Source: Drosophila pseudoobscura
Lineage: Eukaryota; Arthropoda; Insecta; Diptera; Drosophilidae
Reading direction: 5' to 3'
NCBI RefSeq assembly: GCF_009870125.1
Contig: NC_046683.1
Span: 60,899,869-60,963,868 of the forward strand
DNA: 64,000 nt
Shown here: one piece after another, positions 1 to 12,254 of the stretch
Layout: every line of letters starts with the position of its first letter
Position numbering within the stretch: the first letter of the stretch is position 1
Position numbers and translations under genes: made by a program
The notes under the pieces: generated by a model
The model's database searches: none
What the model saw: only the letters and a program-made list of their open reading frames with translations
Told to the model about the DNA's origin: nothing

Positions 1-3000
1 GCGAAGGCAGCTTCATGAAAGGCTCCGAGAGGGTGCGCCCATCCTGGGTGACCTTGATGACGGCATTCATGATCTTGTGCATCTGCTTTTTGGCGCGCTT
101 GTCCAGATTCTGGCGTCGGCGACGCTTGAGGATGAGCGAATCGTCGTCGGACTCCTCCTTGCGGTTCTTGCGCTTGCGACGCTTTCGCTTGGAATCGTCC
201 TCTTCCTCCTCCTCCTCGAATTCAGCACCCTCGTCGATGGCCTTCAGCCACTCCTTCTCGGTGAGACTGTCCGTGTAGTCCACTTCCTTGCGCTGGCGCG
301 AGCCGCGACCTACAGAAAAAAGCGTCGTACCAGGGTTACAAGAGATTTCCCTTAAAAGCGGGGGGGCGAAAGAGAGGCTTACCCAGAATGGTGTCTTCAT
401 CGTATTGATAGTGGAAACGTTCGACTTCCTCATCGTCCTTGGTCAGCCAGTCGGGCAGCTCGGACTCGTCGATGAGACGCTCCCTGCCCGGATGGATTTC
501 GTCGTCCTCCTTCTTGCGATCGACATCCATGCGCTTGAAAATCTCGACTTCCTCCTCGCTGCGGGCAATCATCATGTTGATCATCTCATCGTCGGGCACC
601 TCGTTCTCTTCCTCCTCCTCGTTGTCGTCCTGATGCAGGATCGTTTGCAAGAACTGCTGCCGCTCGCTGCCCGTCGACTTCTGATCGAACATGCCCGCCT
701 GGATGACCTTCTCGTCCATGTTCAGCTTGTACCTGGCCGCGGCCAGGATGCGCTCCTCCACCGAATTGACCGTCATCAGGCGGAGCACGCGCACCTCGTT
801 GCGCTGCCCAATACGATGGGCACGATCCTGCGCCTGCAGATCCTGATGGGGATTCCAATCCGAATCGAAGATCACCACCGTGTCGGCGGTCTGCAAATTG
901 AGACCCAGGCCACCGGCGCGTGTCGACAGCAAAAAGACAAAGATGTCCGATCCCTTGGCATTGAATTTGCGCAGCAGCTCGCCACGATCCTCCGCCTTGG
1001 TGGTGCCGTCCAAGCGCAGATATCCAAACTGGCGCCAGCTGAGATAGTCCTCTATGATGGTCATGCACTGGGTCATCTGACAGAAGAGCAACACCCTGTG
1101 GTTGGTGGCCTTCAGCTTTGGTAGGATGCGATCAAGCAGCTCGAATTTTCCCGACACGCGATATAGATCCGGACCTAGAGATCAGTATTTGAATACAATG
1201 AACAATGCTAGCTTTGAGGATTCGTTCTTACCCGAGACGACGCCATGGCCTCCGGTGTGGTCGCAATACTTCTCCTCGATGGCCTGGAACATGAACGGAT
1301 GGTTGCACAGCTTCCGCAGCTGAACAATTGTGTTCATCAGGGCCTTGGCCCCACCCTTGCCGTGCTTTCCCTTCTCGGAGCCATCGGTGAGCAGGACGCC
1401 CTTGCTCTGCATGTGCTTGTAGAGCACACGCTGCAGCGCCGACATGTCGCACTTGATGATGTACTCGACCTTGTCGGGCAGCTGGTGTTCCACCTCCTTC
1501 TTGAGGCGTCGCAGCAGGAAGGGGCGCAGCACCTTGTGCAGACGACGAATGATCAGAATGGTCTCCTCCTCGTTCAGCTCGACCTTCTCGCCGGTGGTGG
1601 CGAATGGGGCATTGAACCATTGCTCAAAGGTGGAGCAGGACTTGAAGATGGAGGGCAGCAGGAAGTTGAGCAGGGCCCACAGTTCGGGCAGCTTGTTCTG
1701 GAGCGGTGTGCCCGTGAGCAGCAGCCGATACGGGGCTATGTAGTGGGTGTTCAGCACCTGGGTGAGCTTGCAGTGATGGTTCTTCATGCGATGTCCCTCG
1801 TCGATGATCATGTACTTCCACTGGATCTTCGCCAGCACCGCCTTGTCCTTGATCACGTACTCGTATGTCGTCAGCAGCACATTGAACTTGGTGGCACGCA
1901 TCTGGTTCTGCAGCAGCCTGCGGCCCTGGGGGCTGCCCTTGTAGCTGACCACGCTCACGGCGGGTGCCCACTTTTCGAACTCGAGCACCCAATTGGGCAG
2001 CGTGGACAGCGGCACGATGATCAGGAAGGGACCCATCACCTTCTTGCGGTCCATCAGATAGGTCACGAGGGAAATCGTCTGGATGGTCTTGCCCAGGCCC
2101 ATCTCATCGGCCAGGATGCCGTTCAGGTTGTTGTTGTAGAGCGAGACGAGCCACTCGAGACCCTTGATCTGGTACTCCTTGAGCTGGCCGTTGACCATGA
2201 TGGCCGCCTGCTCGTACACCTTCTCGTGTATTGTGTGCGCAATGCTGTAGTAGGTCTGCTCCTCCGTCTTGTACTCGTCGTCCTCCACCTTGGCCTGCGT
2301 CATCAGATCCTTGGGACCGTCATCGCCCGGCTGCGGTGGTGCCGCCGACTTGTCGGTGACATCTTCGGTTGACTGCTGCGGCTGCTCCTCCAGCTTTGGC
2401 TTGTGGTCCTCGTTGATGCCCATGGAACCCATGGAACCGCCAATGCCGCTGCCATCATCATCATCGTCTATCCAGTCCCAGCCAGGATGCATGCTGAGCC
2501 AGCGATACAAATGCTTAAGCATGGGGGCATCGTCGCCGGTAAGCTTTTTGCCGGTGCACGTTTCGATCACATTCACCCGCATGTCGGCCACAATGCTGCT
2601 CTCATCGATGCCAATATACTCGCCGCTCATGAGGAGCTCCTTCTTGTAGAGCTGCAGGCGCTTGCCCTCCTCCTCCTTCTTCTTCATCTGATCGTCCTTG
2701 TGCTGTTTGACCATCTGCGTGAGATTGCTGATGTACTCGTCCGTCTGCGAGAGCAGGAAGGCCAGTCGCTTGTCCTTCTTCTGATCGATCAGCTTGCGGT
2801 AGCCCTCCTCGTCCTCAGCCATCAGGCGCCGCATGCGCTCCTTCTCGATGCGCTCCTGCTCCTTCTTCTGCTCACGCTCGGCATTCGCATGGTAATTCAT
2901 CACCGACTTGTTCATCCTCGCCAGCTGAGCCTGAAATGGGAATTATACCAAGGATTAGCCGACATTTTAATTGCCATTCTCGCCCTCTCACTCACCTTAT

Positions 3001-6000
3001 TGTTCCGGTGGAACTCCCTCAGATCCTTGCCGTGCTGCAGCACCGCAGCCAGGAACTCCAGATGCTTCTGCCGCCGCTTCCGCTCGGCCTCCAGTTTCTG
3101 TTGCTTTTCCAGCTTCTCGGTGGCCCGTGCCTCCCGAAGACCCTGCCTCTTGGTCCGCTTGTAGAACTTGATGTTCAGCGCCGTCTCCAGGGTGGTGTCC
3201 CGTCTGGTGCACTGCACGAACTCCATGCGCAGCTGCCGCTGGAAGTTGAGCACCCGCAGGGCTCTCAGCTCGATGGCCGCTTGAATGCGCAAATCCTCTG
3301 ACATGGTGGCGGGCAGGCGCTGCAGCTCCTGCATCCGCAGCGAGATTCTGGCCGCAATGCGGTTCTCCCGCTCCTGCAGCAGCGTGATGGGATCCAGACC
3401 CACCGGCTTGGCCACGGTGGTCACTCGATTGGGCTTGGGCATCGGCTGATGCTGGCCGGGCGGGGCTCCAGGCCGCGGTGGGCCCCCTGGCTGAGGCACC
3501 TGTGCACCGGGTGGCATGCCAGGCGGAGCACTCCTCTGCTGTGGCTGCTGCTGCTGCTGCATGGGAGATGGTGGAATCAGCGGCTGACCGCCAGCTGGAC
3601 CCATCGACAGTGGCTTGCCTCCGTTCGGCAGCTGGTGCTGCAGCTGCTCCGGCGGTGGCTGTTGCTGCTGCTGCGATGGCGGCTGTTGCGGAGGCGGCGG
3701 CTGCTGCTGGGGCGGTGGTCCTCCCACCACCGGAGGCTGTGGCGGCAGAGGCTGGCCCTGTTGCATGTGCGGCGGTGGAGGAACCGCCTGCAGTTTCTGG
3801 CCGGGCACTGGCTGCCCGTACGGGCTAGTGGCAGGCGGTGTGGAGCATTGCGGCGGCGTTCCTGTGACTGGCGGCGGCTGCTGCTGTTGTTGCTGCTGCT
3901 GCTGAGGTGGAACTGGCGGTTGACCTGGATGCTGCTGTTGCTGCTGCTGCGGCCCAGGCGGGGGTCCTCCGGGCGTGCCCGGTGGCCCAATCGGTGGCCC
4001 TGGCGGCGGTTGCTGCTGGGCCGCCTGCAGCGCCTGCTGCATCTGCATGGATATGGGCTTATTCCGCGCCAGCAGCCGGTAGGCAGTAATCTGTGTGCGC
4101 AACAGATTGACCTGATTGCCATTCAAATGCTGGTGCTTCGAGGTGGCCCGCATGGCCAGCAGCTGGGAGTAGCGCGGATCCTCCTGCAGTCCCTTCTCCT
4201 CCATCGAATCGATGGCCCGCTGCAGGGCGTGCAGATTCTCCTGGCTGGAGCGCTCTGGCGGCGGTGGTCCGCCCGGGGGTCCACCCGGAGAGACTATGCA
4301 CGGTTGTGTGCCAGGTGCCTGCAAGCAGCACGACGAGAGCATGGATGAGAGAGAGATAGAGAGAGATCTGATATTAGCTATTGTTTCTAGTGACTGAGAG
4401 CTGGGGTTCATATCCGCGAGAGCTTTTCCGAATAAATAGAAGTTAAATTCAATTCAAAAGCAAATAAAGGGAAAAAGCTTTAGTCACACAAAACCCGTTC
4501 GACTGCCGCTGGCTGCCGGCTGCTGGCCGTTGGATGCTTCCAGTGCCTGATTCACTCGAAGCCAAATCAGAACAGAACAAAACAGAACAGAGCCAGAACG
4601 AAGCGCAATCTCTCTAGCAGCCGACACACAATTCAGATAAAAGATACAGGCACAATTATAGAGAGACAAACATATATTAGAGATGGCGGCCAGCAGGGAG
4701 CTAATTGAGGAGCTGTACACCTTCATCTATCCGCTGGCAGTGCGAGCGGGAGCAATACTCCTCGAGGGCTACGAGAACGCGGGCAAGGCAGTGTCCCTCA
4801 AGGATGGGGAGTTCTACAACGTGGTGACCGCCTATGACAATCAGATAGAGGAGTTCCTCATGGAGCAGATACTGGCCAGCTATCCGGACCACAAGTTCAT
4901 CGGGGAGGAGGACACGCACAAGAACAACAATGTGACCAAGGAGCTAACGGATGCCCCCACCTGGATCATTGATCCCATCGATGGCACGTCCAATTTCATC
5001 AAACAAATTCCCCATTTCTCTGTCTCCATTGGCCTGTCCATCCACAAACAGATCGTGCTGGGAGTGGTCAACAATCCCGCCCAGAAGAAGCTATACACCG
5101 CCAAGCTGGGGCAGGGCGCCTTCTGCAATGGCGAGGCCATCCACGTGAGCAGCTGCGAGCATCTGAATGACGCCAATGTGGCCTACGAAGTGTGTCTGCT
5201 GCACGCCCCAAAGATCCGCAACAAGCACATCAAGCGCATCTATCACGTGGGATCGCATGCCAGGCGGTAAGTGCCGCGCAACACCCAACGGATCTTCCTT
5301 TTGCTCATTCATTATGCTCTACATTTGTCCAGCCTTCTGGCCTACTCGGCTGTGGTGGATTCCCTGTGCATGGTCGCTGCCGGCAATCTGGATGCCTTCC
5401 ACATCGAGGACATGTTCCCCTGGGACTGTGCCGCCGGCTACTTGCTCATCCGGGAGGCTGGCGGTGTGGTAACCCATCCCTATGGCGGCCCCTTTGAGAT
5501 CATGAAACCAGACCTCATATGTGCTGGCACCGAGTCCCTGCGGGCGGAGATCGAGCAGCTCATACGCAAGGCGGACCAGGAGAAGCATGTGGGGGGTGGC
5601 GATAGTGAATGAATATCTTTGTTGGAAAAAGAATAAACTATGCGAAATGTGGCCAATCATCATTCTAGCTCTTCTAATTATCTTTTGCCTTCATCATTCT
5701 TCTCTGTAAACAGCTCTTTTTGCAGAGATAATGTAGGCGGAGCACACAGATCTGCACTGATCTGTTTGCTCCTCCTCCCAATCCCCCTCTGATATATCTG
5801 TGGGCAAACTCCGAAAGATGGAATGACATTAACAGCAACTCGGATCTCTGTTTGCGATGGTAATCCATCTTAATGGCACTTCTGTTTGCTCCCACAATCC
5901 ATTGACGGTTGCATTTCCACAGCGCATGCAGAACAACTCTATCTTCTATCGCTTATCGTTGCTGCCTTCTCCTTCTTTTGGCAAAAGTTCAAAGTTCTAG

Positions 6001-9000
6001 TGAATGGAAAAAGCTTCTGGCCGAAGAGCTTTGCAGTTTACATTTGTTCTTGCGCCCACACAACTACGATGGCATTTTAGTTGAACGACAGCAGCCGCCG
6101 CAGCCATCACAATGAGTAACCCCCCCGTCAGCGAGACCAAGCTCAAGGAGTACTACGATGTGGCCCTCAAGCTGGTGCTAAAGTGCGGACCCCTCATGCA
6201 GGAGGGCTACCAGAAGGCGAAGACCGACTTCAAGGTCAAGTCGGACTTTTTCGATCTGGTCACCGTGTACGACAAGCAGATTGAGGACATTCTCACCGAG
6301 GGACTGAGCGCGGCCTTTCCAGAGTCCCGCATCATTGGCGAGGAAGAGTCGGCGGCCTCGCAGAGGCAGGCGGAACTGACGGATGCCCCCACCTGGATCA
6401 TAGATCCCATCGATGGCACCACGAACTTCATACACAGAATCCCACACTGTTGCATTTCCGTGGGGCTGGCCATCAACAAGGAGCTGGTGGTGGGCGTCAT
6501 CTACAATCCGCCGGCAAATGAGCTGTTCTCCGCCTGGAAGGGACACGGCGCCTTCCTCAATGGCGAGCCGATAAGCACATCCAAAGTGACGACGGTGAGG
6601 GAAAGCTTATATAATGAATGAATATAGAATCGGAATAGCAAGAACCCGCAAACAAGATACACGAAAATCACAAAATAACTGTGCATGCACTACACCTCAC
6701 TCCCTCGCGCGACCTTGATTTACTGGCATTCGCGCGAGAGAGAGAGAGCATTAGCGTTGATTAGCGTCGTTCTCTCACAGCACAAAAGCTCTAAGCTCTC
6801 CTCTCAACTCTTCCTCTCTTTGTATCCTATCCTCTCTCTTGCAGATCAACCAAGCTGTGATTGCCTACGAGATCTCTTTGATTCACGCTGCCGCCGTTCG
6901 GGACAAGAATATCAAGCGTCTGTACAAGCTGGCCTCCAATGCCACCGGAACTCGCTGCTTCGGCAGCGCCGCCCTGACCCTCTGCTACGTGGCCACCGGC
7001 CAGTGTGACGCCTACCATGTGGAGGATCTGAAGCCCTGGGACATAGCTGCCGGTGCCATTATTCTCACGGAAGCCGGGGGCACCGTTTGCCATACGAATG
7101 GCGGGAAATTCGATGTGATGAAGCCGGATTGCGTGTGCGCATCCACGGAGGAGTTGGCCCAGAATGTGATTAGTCTTATCGAGGAGGCCAATCAGATAAC
7201 AAGCTACACATTCAAGTAGAGTCCGGGGACACAAAAAAAACAAAACATTATATATCGTTTGTAATAAAAATGTAGACTCTTCGAGAGAGCGAGCACAGAT
7301 TAGAGTAAACATTCAAATAAATAAAACTTTATCATTCCAAGTTTGGACTGGAATTTCTGGGAAAAGCTCACAAAAAGCTTTGCTACAACAGCTGCTGCGA
7401 TGGAAAAATTGGTAGTGCCCGCCCGGAAGAGACATGAGTAACCACCAAATCAGTGAAATAAAACTCCAGGAATACTATAAAGTGTCCCTGGAGCTGGTCA
7501 AGCAATGTGGTCCCCTGTTCCTGGAGGGTTTTCTGAAGCCCAAAACTGATTACGAGGTGAAGTCAGCTTTCTATGACCTGGTCACCGTCTACGACCAACA
7601 GATCGAAGCCACTCTCACGGCTGGTCTGCTCAAGGCCTTCCCCGAGTCCCGCATCATTGGCGAAGAAGCGCTGGATGGATCGCTGGATCAAGCCGAGCTA
7701 ACCGATGATCCCACCTGGATCATAGACCCAATCGATGGAACCAACAATTTCGTACGCAAAATTCCCCACTGTTGCATCTCCGTGGGCCTGGCCATCAACA
7801 AGGAGCTGGTGGCGGGCATCATCTACAATCCGGCGACCAATGAGTTGTACTCATCGCTCAAGGGTCAGGGAGCCTTCCTGAATGACCAACCCATCAGCGT
7901 AGCCTCGAAGGTAGTCACGGTGAGTGGTAGCGACGAAGAGAGTAATAGATAAGAGTAGATCATCCAGTCACTCTGACTAGCGCTCTTAAATCTTCTCTTC
8001 TGGCAGATCCAACAGGCTGTTGTGGGCTATGAAATTTCGCTAATCGTTGTGGCCAAGGGGCGGGACCAGAACGTGAAGCGTCTCTTCAAGCTGGGATCGA
8101 ATGCCACTGCGTAAGTCTCTGATCTCGTTTCCCCACATATCCGTACTATACTAAATGCCCTCCATGGCAATCAGCATTCGAAGTTTAGGCAGTGCAGCTC
8201 TGACGCTCTGCTATATAGCCACCGGACGTTGTGATGCCTATCATGTGGAGAATCTGAAGCCCTGGGATCTGGCCGCTGGGGCCATAATCCTCACCGAAGC
8301 GGGTGGCAGGATCTACCACACCAGTGGCGGCAAATTCGAGGTGATGCAACCGGACTGTGTCTGCGCCTGCACCGAAGAGTTGGCCCAGAACGTGATCCAG
8401 TTGATAAAGGAGGCCGATCGGATTACGGAATATACGTTCCAGTGAGCATACTGCAATAAAGTGTACACAAAAGATGAGCCCGATGCCTCTCCATTTCTAC
8501 TGTTCCATAAATGACAGTAGCCTCCAGTTTGAAAAGATCATTCACGACAGATACGAGAGGAAACGAACTTACGGAGGGACGGGGGGTCTGATAAAAACTG
8601 GTTTTACAACTGTCTGTGAGATAAAAAGCGAATATTTGTGTACGTACGTACGTACGTTCAACAAACAAATTGAGATAAAACAAGCACTGGGACAGGTGAG
8701 ATGCCAATTTTGAGTACAAGCTTCGGGCTATCATAAAACTCAATGTAGCCAACGAGAAGCAAACAATCAAAGCTGGGAGACAATTGTGCCTGCTAAATAT
8801 AATCAAAGCTCCTCCTCCCCATACAACACCACCTCCAGGCAGCCATACAGCCATCCAGCCACCCAACCAGGCGGCCTATCGCTTCGTATTGTGCATATCT
8901 GATTAGTTGGCAACGCAAGCTGAGCGACGAAGCACCGCCTCGTTTACATCGCAAGATCAGTTACTGAAACAGAGAATGTCGCAGTTGGCAGCAGGATGGC

Positions 9001-10565
9001 AATCGGATGTTGTGGAAGAGCTGTTCAGCTTCATCTATCCACTGGCCGTTCAGGCGGGTGAGATCCTGATGGAGGGCTACGAGCGCACGAGCAAGAATGT
9101 CTCCATTAAGGGGGACTTTTACGATGTGGTCACCGACTACGATAACAAAATCGAGGATTTTCTCATGGAGCAGATACTGGCCAGCTATCCGGATCACAAG
9201 TTCATTGGCGAGGAGGAAACAGCAAAAAATAATAATGTTTCCAAGGAGCTAACGGATGTTCCCACCTGGATCATAGATCCCATCGATGGCACATCCAATT
9301 TCATTAAACAAATTCCCCATGTCTGTGTCTCCATCGGTTTGTCCATCAACAAACAGATCGTGCTGGGTGTCATTAACAATCCTGCTCAGAAGAAGATCTT
9401 CACAGCCAAGCTGGGGCAGGGGGCCTTCTGCAATGGCAAGCCGATCCGTGTGAGCAGCTGCGAGAGCATCAAGGATGCCAATGTCGCCTATGAAGTGTCC
9501 CTGCTGCATGTCCACTCTGTGGCCAACAAGCACATCAAACGGATCTACCATGTGGGACTGAATGCCAGACGGTGAGTGGCAGAGACCCTATTATCCGAAT
9601 CTCTATACATGTATCTCTCTATCCTCTAGCCTGCTGGCCTACTCCTGTGTGGTGGATGAGCTGTGCATGGTGGCAGCTGGGAATCTAGATGCATTCTACA
9701 TTGAGGACATGTATCCCTGGGACTGTGCTGCTGGTTCCCTGCTAGTGAGCGAAGCTGGGGGCGTGGTCACTCATCCATTTGGAGGTCCTTTCGACATCAT
9801 GAAGCCAGATCTGATCTGTGCGGGCACAGAGACGTTGCGTAAGGAAATCGAAGATTTGTTGCGCAAGGCCGACCTCGAGGAGTCGGTGGGGGGTGTGGCA
9901 GTTAAAAAGTAATTTAAGCATCACATTCCACAATAAATTGTTTGCAACAAAATATCTAAATTGAAAAGCTTGAGCTTCGATACCCATGAAAGCTCGCTGT
10001 TGTGTGCGGAGCTTTTGGAGATTGCCGGCGTTTTGCGGAGATAATAAACAATAAAACAATTTTCGCGCCATATACGAGAAGTATATGCGAAGATGTAGAT
10101 TGCTCTCATCCCGGGGGGAGCGGGGATTCAAAACTTACATTGGGAGGCATTCCGTGTGTCTGATATCCGATGGGCGACATATTCGGTCCCGTCGGCGGCA
10201 TCTGCATTCCCATGTGCGGACCTTTTGAGAAAACTAAAAATGATTATGCGTGATGGACAACAGAAGAGTGTGTGGCATATCAAGAACATACTCATTCCCT
10301 GATGATGTGGCGGCATATGATGCGGAGGTGGGCCCTGTCCTGGTGGTCCATGCTGCATCGGATGTCCGTACGCAGCCGGGTGGCCCGGTGGCGGGGGCCC
10401 TTGCATGTGGGGCGGTGCTCCAGGCGGTGGTCCCTGTGGCGGCCCCGGCTGCTGATGCGGGTACGGACTATGTGGCGAGGGTGCTGGGCTCTGTGAGGGT
10501 GGTGCCATCGGGCTGGGCGCCTGTGGTGGCGGCATGGGACTGTTCGCCGGCGAGGGCGAGGCCAT
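1..10565 (-). CDS. brm: Brahma, SWI/SNF (BAP/PBAP) chromatin-remodelling ATPase, C-terminus beyond window
   Basis: Coding exons on the minus strand are 10565-10292, 10233-10139, 4318-2996, 2930-1232, 1174-383 and 309-1, with GT/AG borders and a continuous frame of about 1,497 codons. The fly protein has about 1,640 residues, so the last ~140, including the bromodomain, lie outside. In order there are a Pro/Gln-rich N-terminus, a QLQ segment near residue 190 ([15 protein letters not shown]), poly-Gln/Pro runs, an HSA helix near 465-540, and the SNF2 ATPase with motif I DEMGLGKT near 820 and motif II DEGH near 940. The helicase-C half ends in QDRAHRIGQ, and an acidic and Lys/Arg-rich tail follows. 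All ATPase motifs look intact. It slides or evicts nucleosomes in the nucleus as the motor of the Brahma complex. I start at the MASPSP methionine, which has a good AAAATGG context. The acceptor at 10234 keeps a conserved SKGPHMG; an alternative 12 nt downstream also keeps the frame. The 5.8 kb intron 4319-10138 holds four other genes. Confidence 0.97.
4683..5612 (+). CDS. Inositol monophosphatase family protein, nested copy 1
   Basis: Two exons, 4683-5266 and 5333-5612, encode 287 residues, the normal length for inositol monophosphatase. The family removes phosphate from myo-inositol 1- or 4-phosphate using Mg2+ in the cytosol. The metal-site motifs are present: IGEE near residue 75, WIIDPIDGT near 97 and PWDCAAG near 228. 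The single intron is phase 2, within the second Arg codon of the HARR sequence. It is the first of four paralogues lying head to tail inside a brm intron, on the strand opposite brm, and it is most like copy 4 (shared NPAQKK and GQGAFCNG). The group corresponds to the CG17026-CG17029 cluster of D. melanogaster; I cannot say which member this is. All key residues are kept, so it is probably active. Confidence 0.93.
6112..7219 (+). CDS. Inositol monophosphatase family protein, nested copy 2
   Basis: Exons 6112-6594 and 6845-7219 encode 285 residues. Catalytic and metal motifs are intact: [17 protein letters not shown] and KPWDIAAG. The phase-0 intron lies after the segment SKVTT, a position not used in copies 1 and 4, whereas the phase-2 intron of the other copies is missing here (the residues [10 protein letters not shown] are continuous). 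Of the four copies it is closest to copy 3, with shared [15 protein letters not shown] and a C-terminal YTF-K/Q ending. Its own short upstream region (about 500 bp after copy 1) and the AATAAA signals after the stop suggest independent transcription. The exact D. melanogaster orthologue within CG17026-CG17029 was not assigned. Confidence 0.92.
7434..8445 (+). CDS. Inositol monophosphatase family protein, nested copy 3
   Basis: Three exons, 7434-7919, 8007-8110 and 8175-8445, encode 286 residues. It has [16 protein letters not shown] and KPWDLAAG, so the two-metal active site looks complete. It is the only copy with both introns: the phase-0 one shared with copy 2 and the phase-2 one shared in position with copies 1 and 4. 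The ATG lies about 215 bp after the stop of copy 2, so the promoter must be compact. Its sequence is more diverged in the middle ([15 protein letters not shown]), which may reflect relaxed or altered substrate choice. That is inference. Confidence 0.92.
8976..9912 (+). CDS. Inositol monophosphatase family protein, nested copy 4
   Basis: Exons 8976-9571 and 9630-9912 encode 292 residues. I use the ATG giving [11 protein letters not shown]; the frame is open 23 codons further up but has no ATG there. Motifs [17 protein letters not shown] and YPWDCAAG are intact. The intron is the phase-2 one, as in copy 1, to which this copy is most similar ([24 protein letters not shown]). It ends about 230 bp before the nearest brm exon, in the opposite orientation, so brm and this gene share the same DNA on different strands. 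Confidence 0.92.
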
Positions 10566-10986
10566 TTTCACTTCGGGTCTCCTGTGCGGTAGTGCGGGGG
10601 TAGTGCGAGGGCGCCGAATATATTACAAAACTAGCTGGTGCACCGACACCTAAAAGTGGAAGCTAAATGCACATTTGTGTGTTATTGCACATTGCATTGT
10701 TTAAAACAAATATCAGAATCTTTTAGCCGAGGGATATCTAATCGCATCATTGTTTTTCACTCGCTTTTTTGTCACACTTTTTGCGCAGTCTGTGTTTGAC
10801 TTTGCACAAATGCTACAAGCCGGTCACATAAACCCCACTTAGTTGCTAGAACTTGTGTCCCACTTGGAATACACTAAACAAATCACCGAATAGCAATATT
10901 TTGCCACAATAATATTACCTATTAGCACTATTTTTCACTTTTTTTCAATTTTCTCGAACGACGCGACAGCAAATGGCGGACGTCTC

Positions 10987-11055
10987 CAGTGTGACCATTG
11001 AAATATACGGTCCGACTCTGAGAAATAGACCTAAATATACTGTAAATATACTGAC
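10987..11055 (-). promoter_or_regulatory. brm promoter: Motif 1 plus Motif 6
   Basis: Read on the minus strand, 10997-10987 is TGGTCACACTG, an exact match to Drosophila core-promoter Motif 1 (YGGTCACACTR, bound by M1BP). Positions 11055-11044 match Motif 6 (KTYRGTATWTTT). The pair lies about 420 bp upstream of the brm start codon, in the orientation expected to drive brm. A long 5' UTR or a further small 5' exon is likely. Motif matching was done by eye. Confidence 0.7.
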
Positions 11056-11094
11056 GAATTCAAGTTATATTTTACATATTCCTCGTCTTTGATC

Positions 11095-11730
11095 TTCCGT
11101 TGAATAATGCTGCCTAACTAAAACTTTTAGCCATGCCCAAATAATTTAATACAATTTATGAATCAATTTTCTACCCGACTGGTTTATTTTAACTACTTGC
11201 TTTTATTGCATTTTGCGTAAAAAAAGTTTTAGCGAAAATGGTCAAACAAATGAACCGTAATAAAACGTAAGAGAAAAATCGTTCCAATTGCTCAATTTCT
11301 TTATTCCGTTGAATAATGCTGCCTAACTAAAAACTTAAGCCATTTCCACATAATTTTATACGATTTATAAATCAATCTTCTACCTGACTGCTTTATTTTA
11401 ACCACTTGCTTTTATTGCATTTTGCGTAAAAAAAGGTTTTAGCGAAAATGGTCAAATAAATTAAAAGCAATAAAACGTAAGAGAAAAATTGTTCCGATTG
11501 CTCAATTTCCTTATTCCGTTAAATAATGCTGCCTAACAAAAACCTTTAGCTTTGCCCATATAATTTCAGGCCGTTAATAAATATATTTTCTACAAGATTG
11601 GGTAGCTTTTAGTGCTCCCATTTATTGTATTTTGACTGCAGCAAGGTTTAAACAAAAAAGGTCAACAAAAAAACAGTGGCAACGTAAGTGAATGTGGAAT
11701 GCGCCGTAAGTGAGTGTGAACTGTCACGTC
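11095..11730. repeat. Three tandem copies of a ~210 bp AT-rich unit
   Basis: The start of the unit, TTCCGTTGAATAATGCTGCC, recurs at 11095, 11304 and (one base changed) 11514, giving periods of 209 and 210 bp. Copies 1 and 2 are nearly identical; copy 3 diverges after about 60 bp. The unit ends in a TTTTAGCG...GGTCAA segment that resembles the tails of the dispersed repeats elsewhere in this window (33.9, 40.2, 41.05 and 51.27 kb). No coding potential is seen. Confidence 0.8.
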
Positions 11731-12254
11731 AACCGGAGTTTGGGCGCAGGTATACCCTATTTCGTTGATATATATGAAGAAACCGTTTTTCCAAGCTGTT
11801 TTTAAATGTAATTAATTAAGGCCTTGTTTTAGATTGCATTTTGTTGGTCTATTCATGCATTTGATTAGTTATTTGTATATGAAACCTGATCCCAGTACCA
11901 GTTCTTGGTCTCTGTACACAGACGATGAGCTGCAAAATATCGTTTAAAACAGAGACTGACTAGTTTCTGCATTAATTAGAGCCTGGGATGACAAATATTT
12001 TCTCAGTTCTATTATATCCACTTCCCCCAAGGTATGCAGATCCATGAATATTGCCGCAGCAAAAAGAGCCGAGTGGTGCGCGCCAAATAGAAATTGTTTG
12101 AAATTGAATGCGCGACAAGGAATTAAAGCTATTGAATTACAAAGCATTGGAATAAATGACGCACGGAAGCACGATCTGAGATAGCGAAAATTAAAAAAAA
12201 AACCAGCGTATATATCTTTCTATATCCTTTGATCTTAAATATACCTTTAAAAAA

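Noticed and set aside
1245-2372. Long open frame on the plus strand across brm
   Set aside because: It is antisense to the conserved SNF2 ATPase and arises from codon bias. Its translation shows no domain.
3449-4348. Leu/Trp/Arg-rich frame opposite the brm Gln/Pro region
   Set aside because: It is the complement of CAG/CCN repeats and has no independent support.
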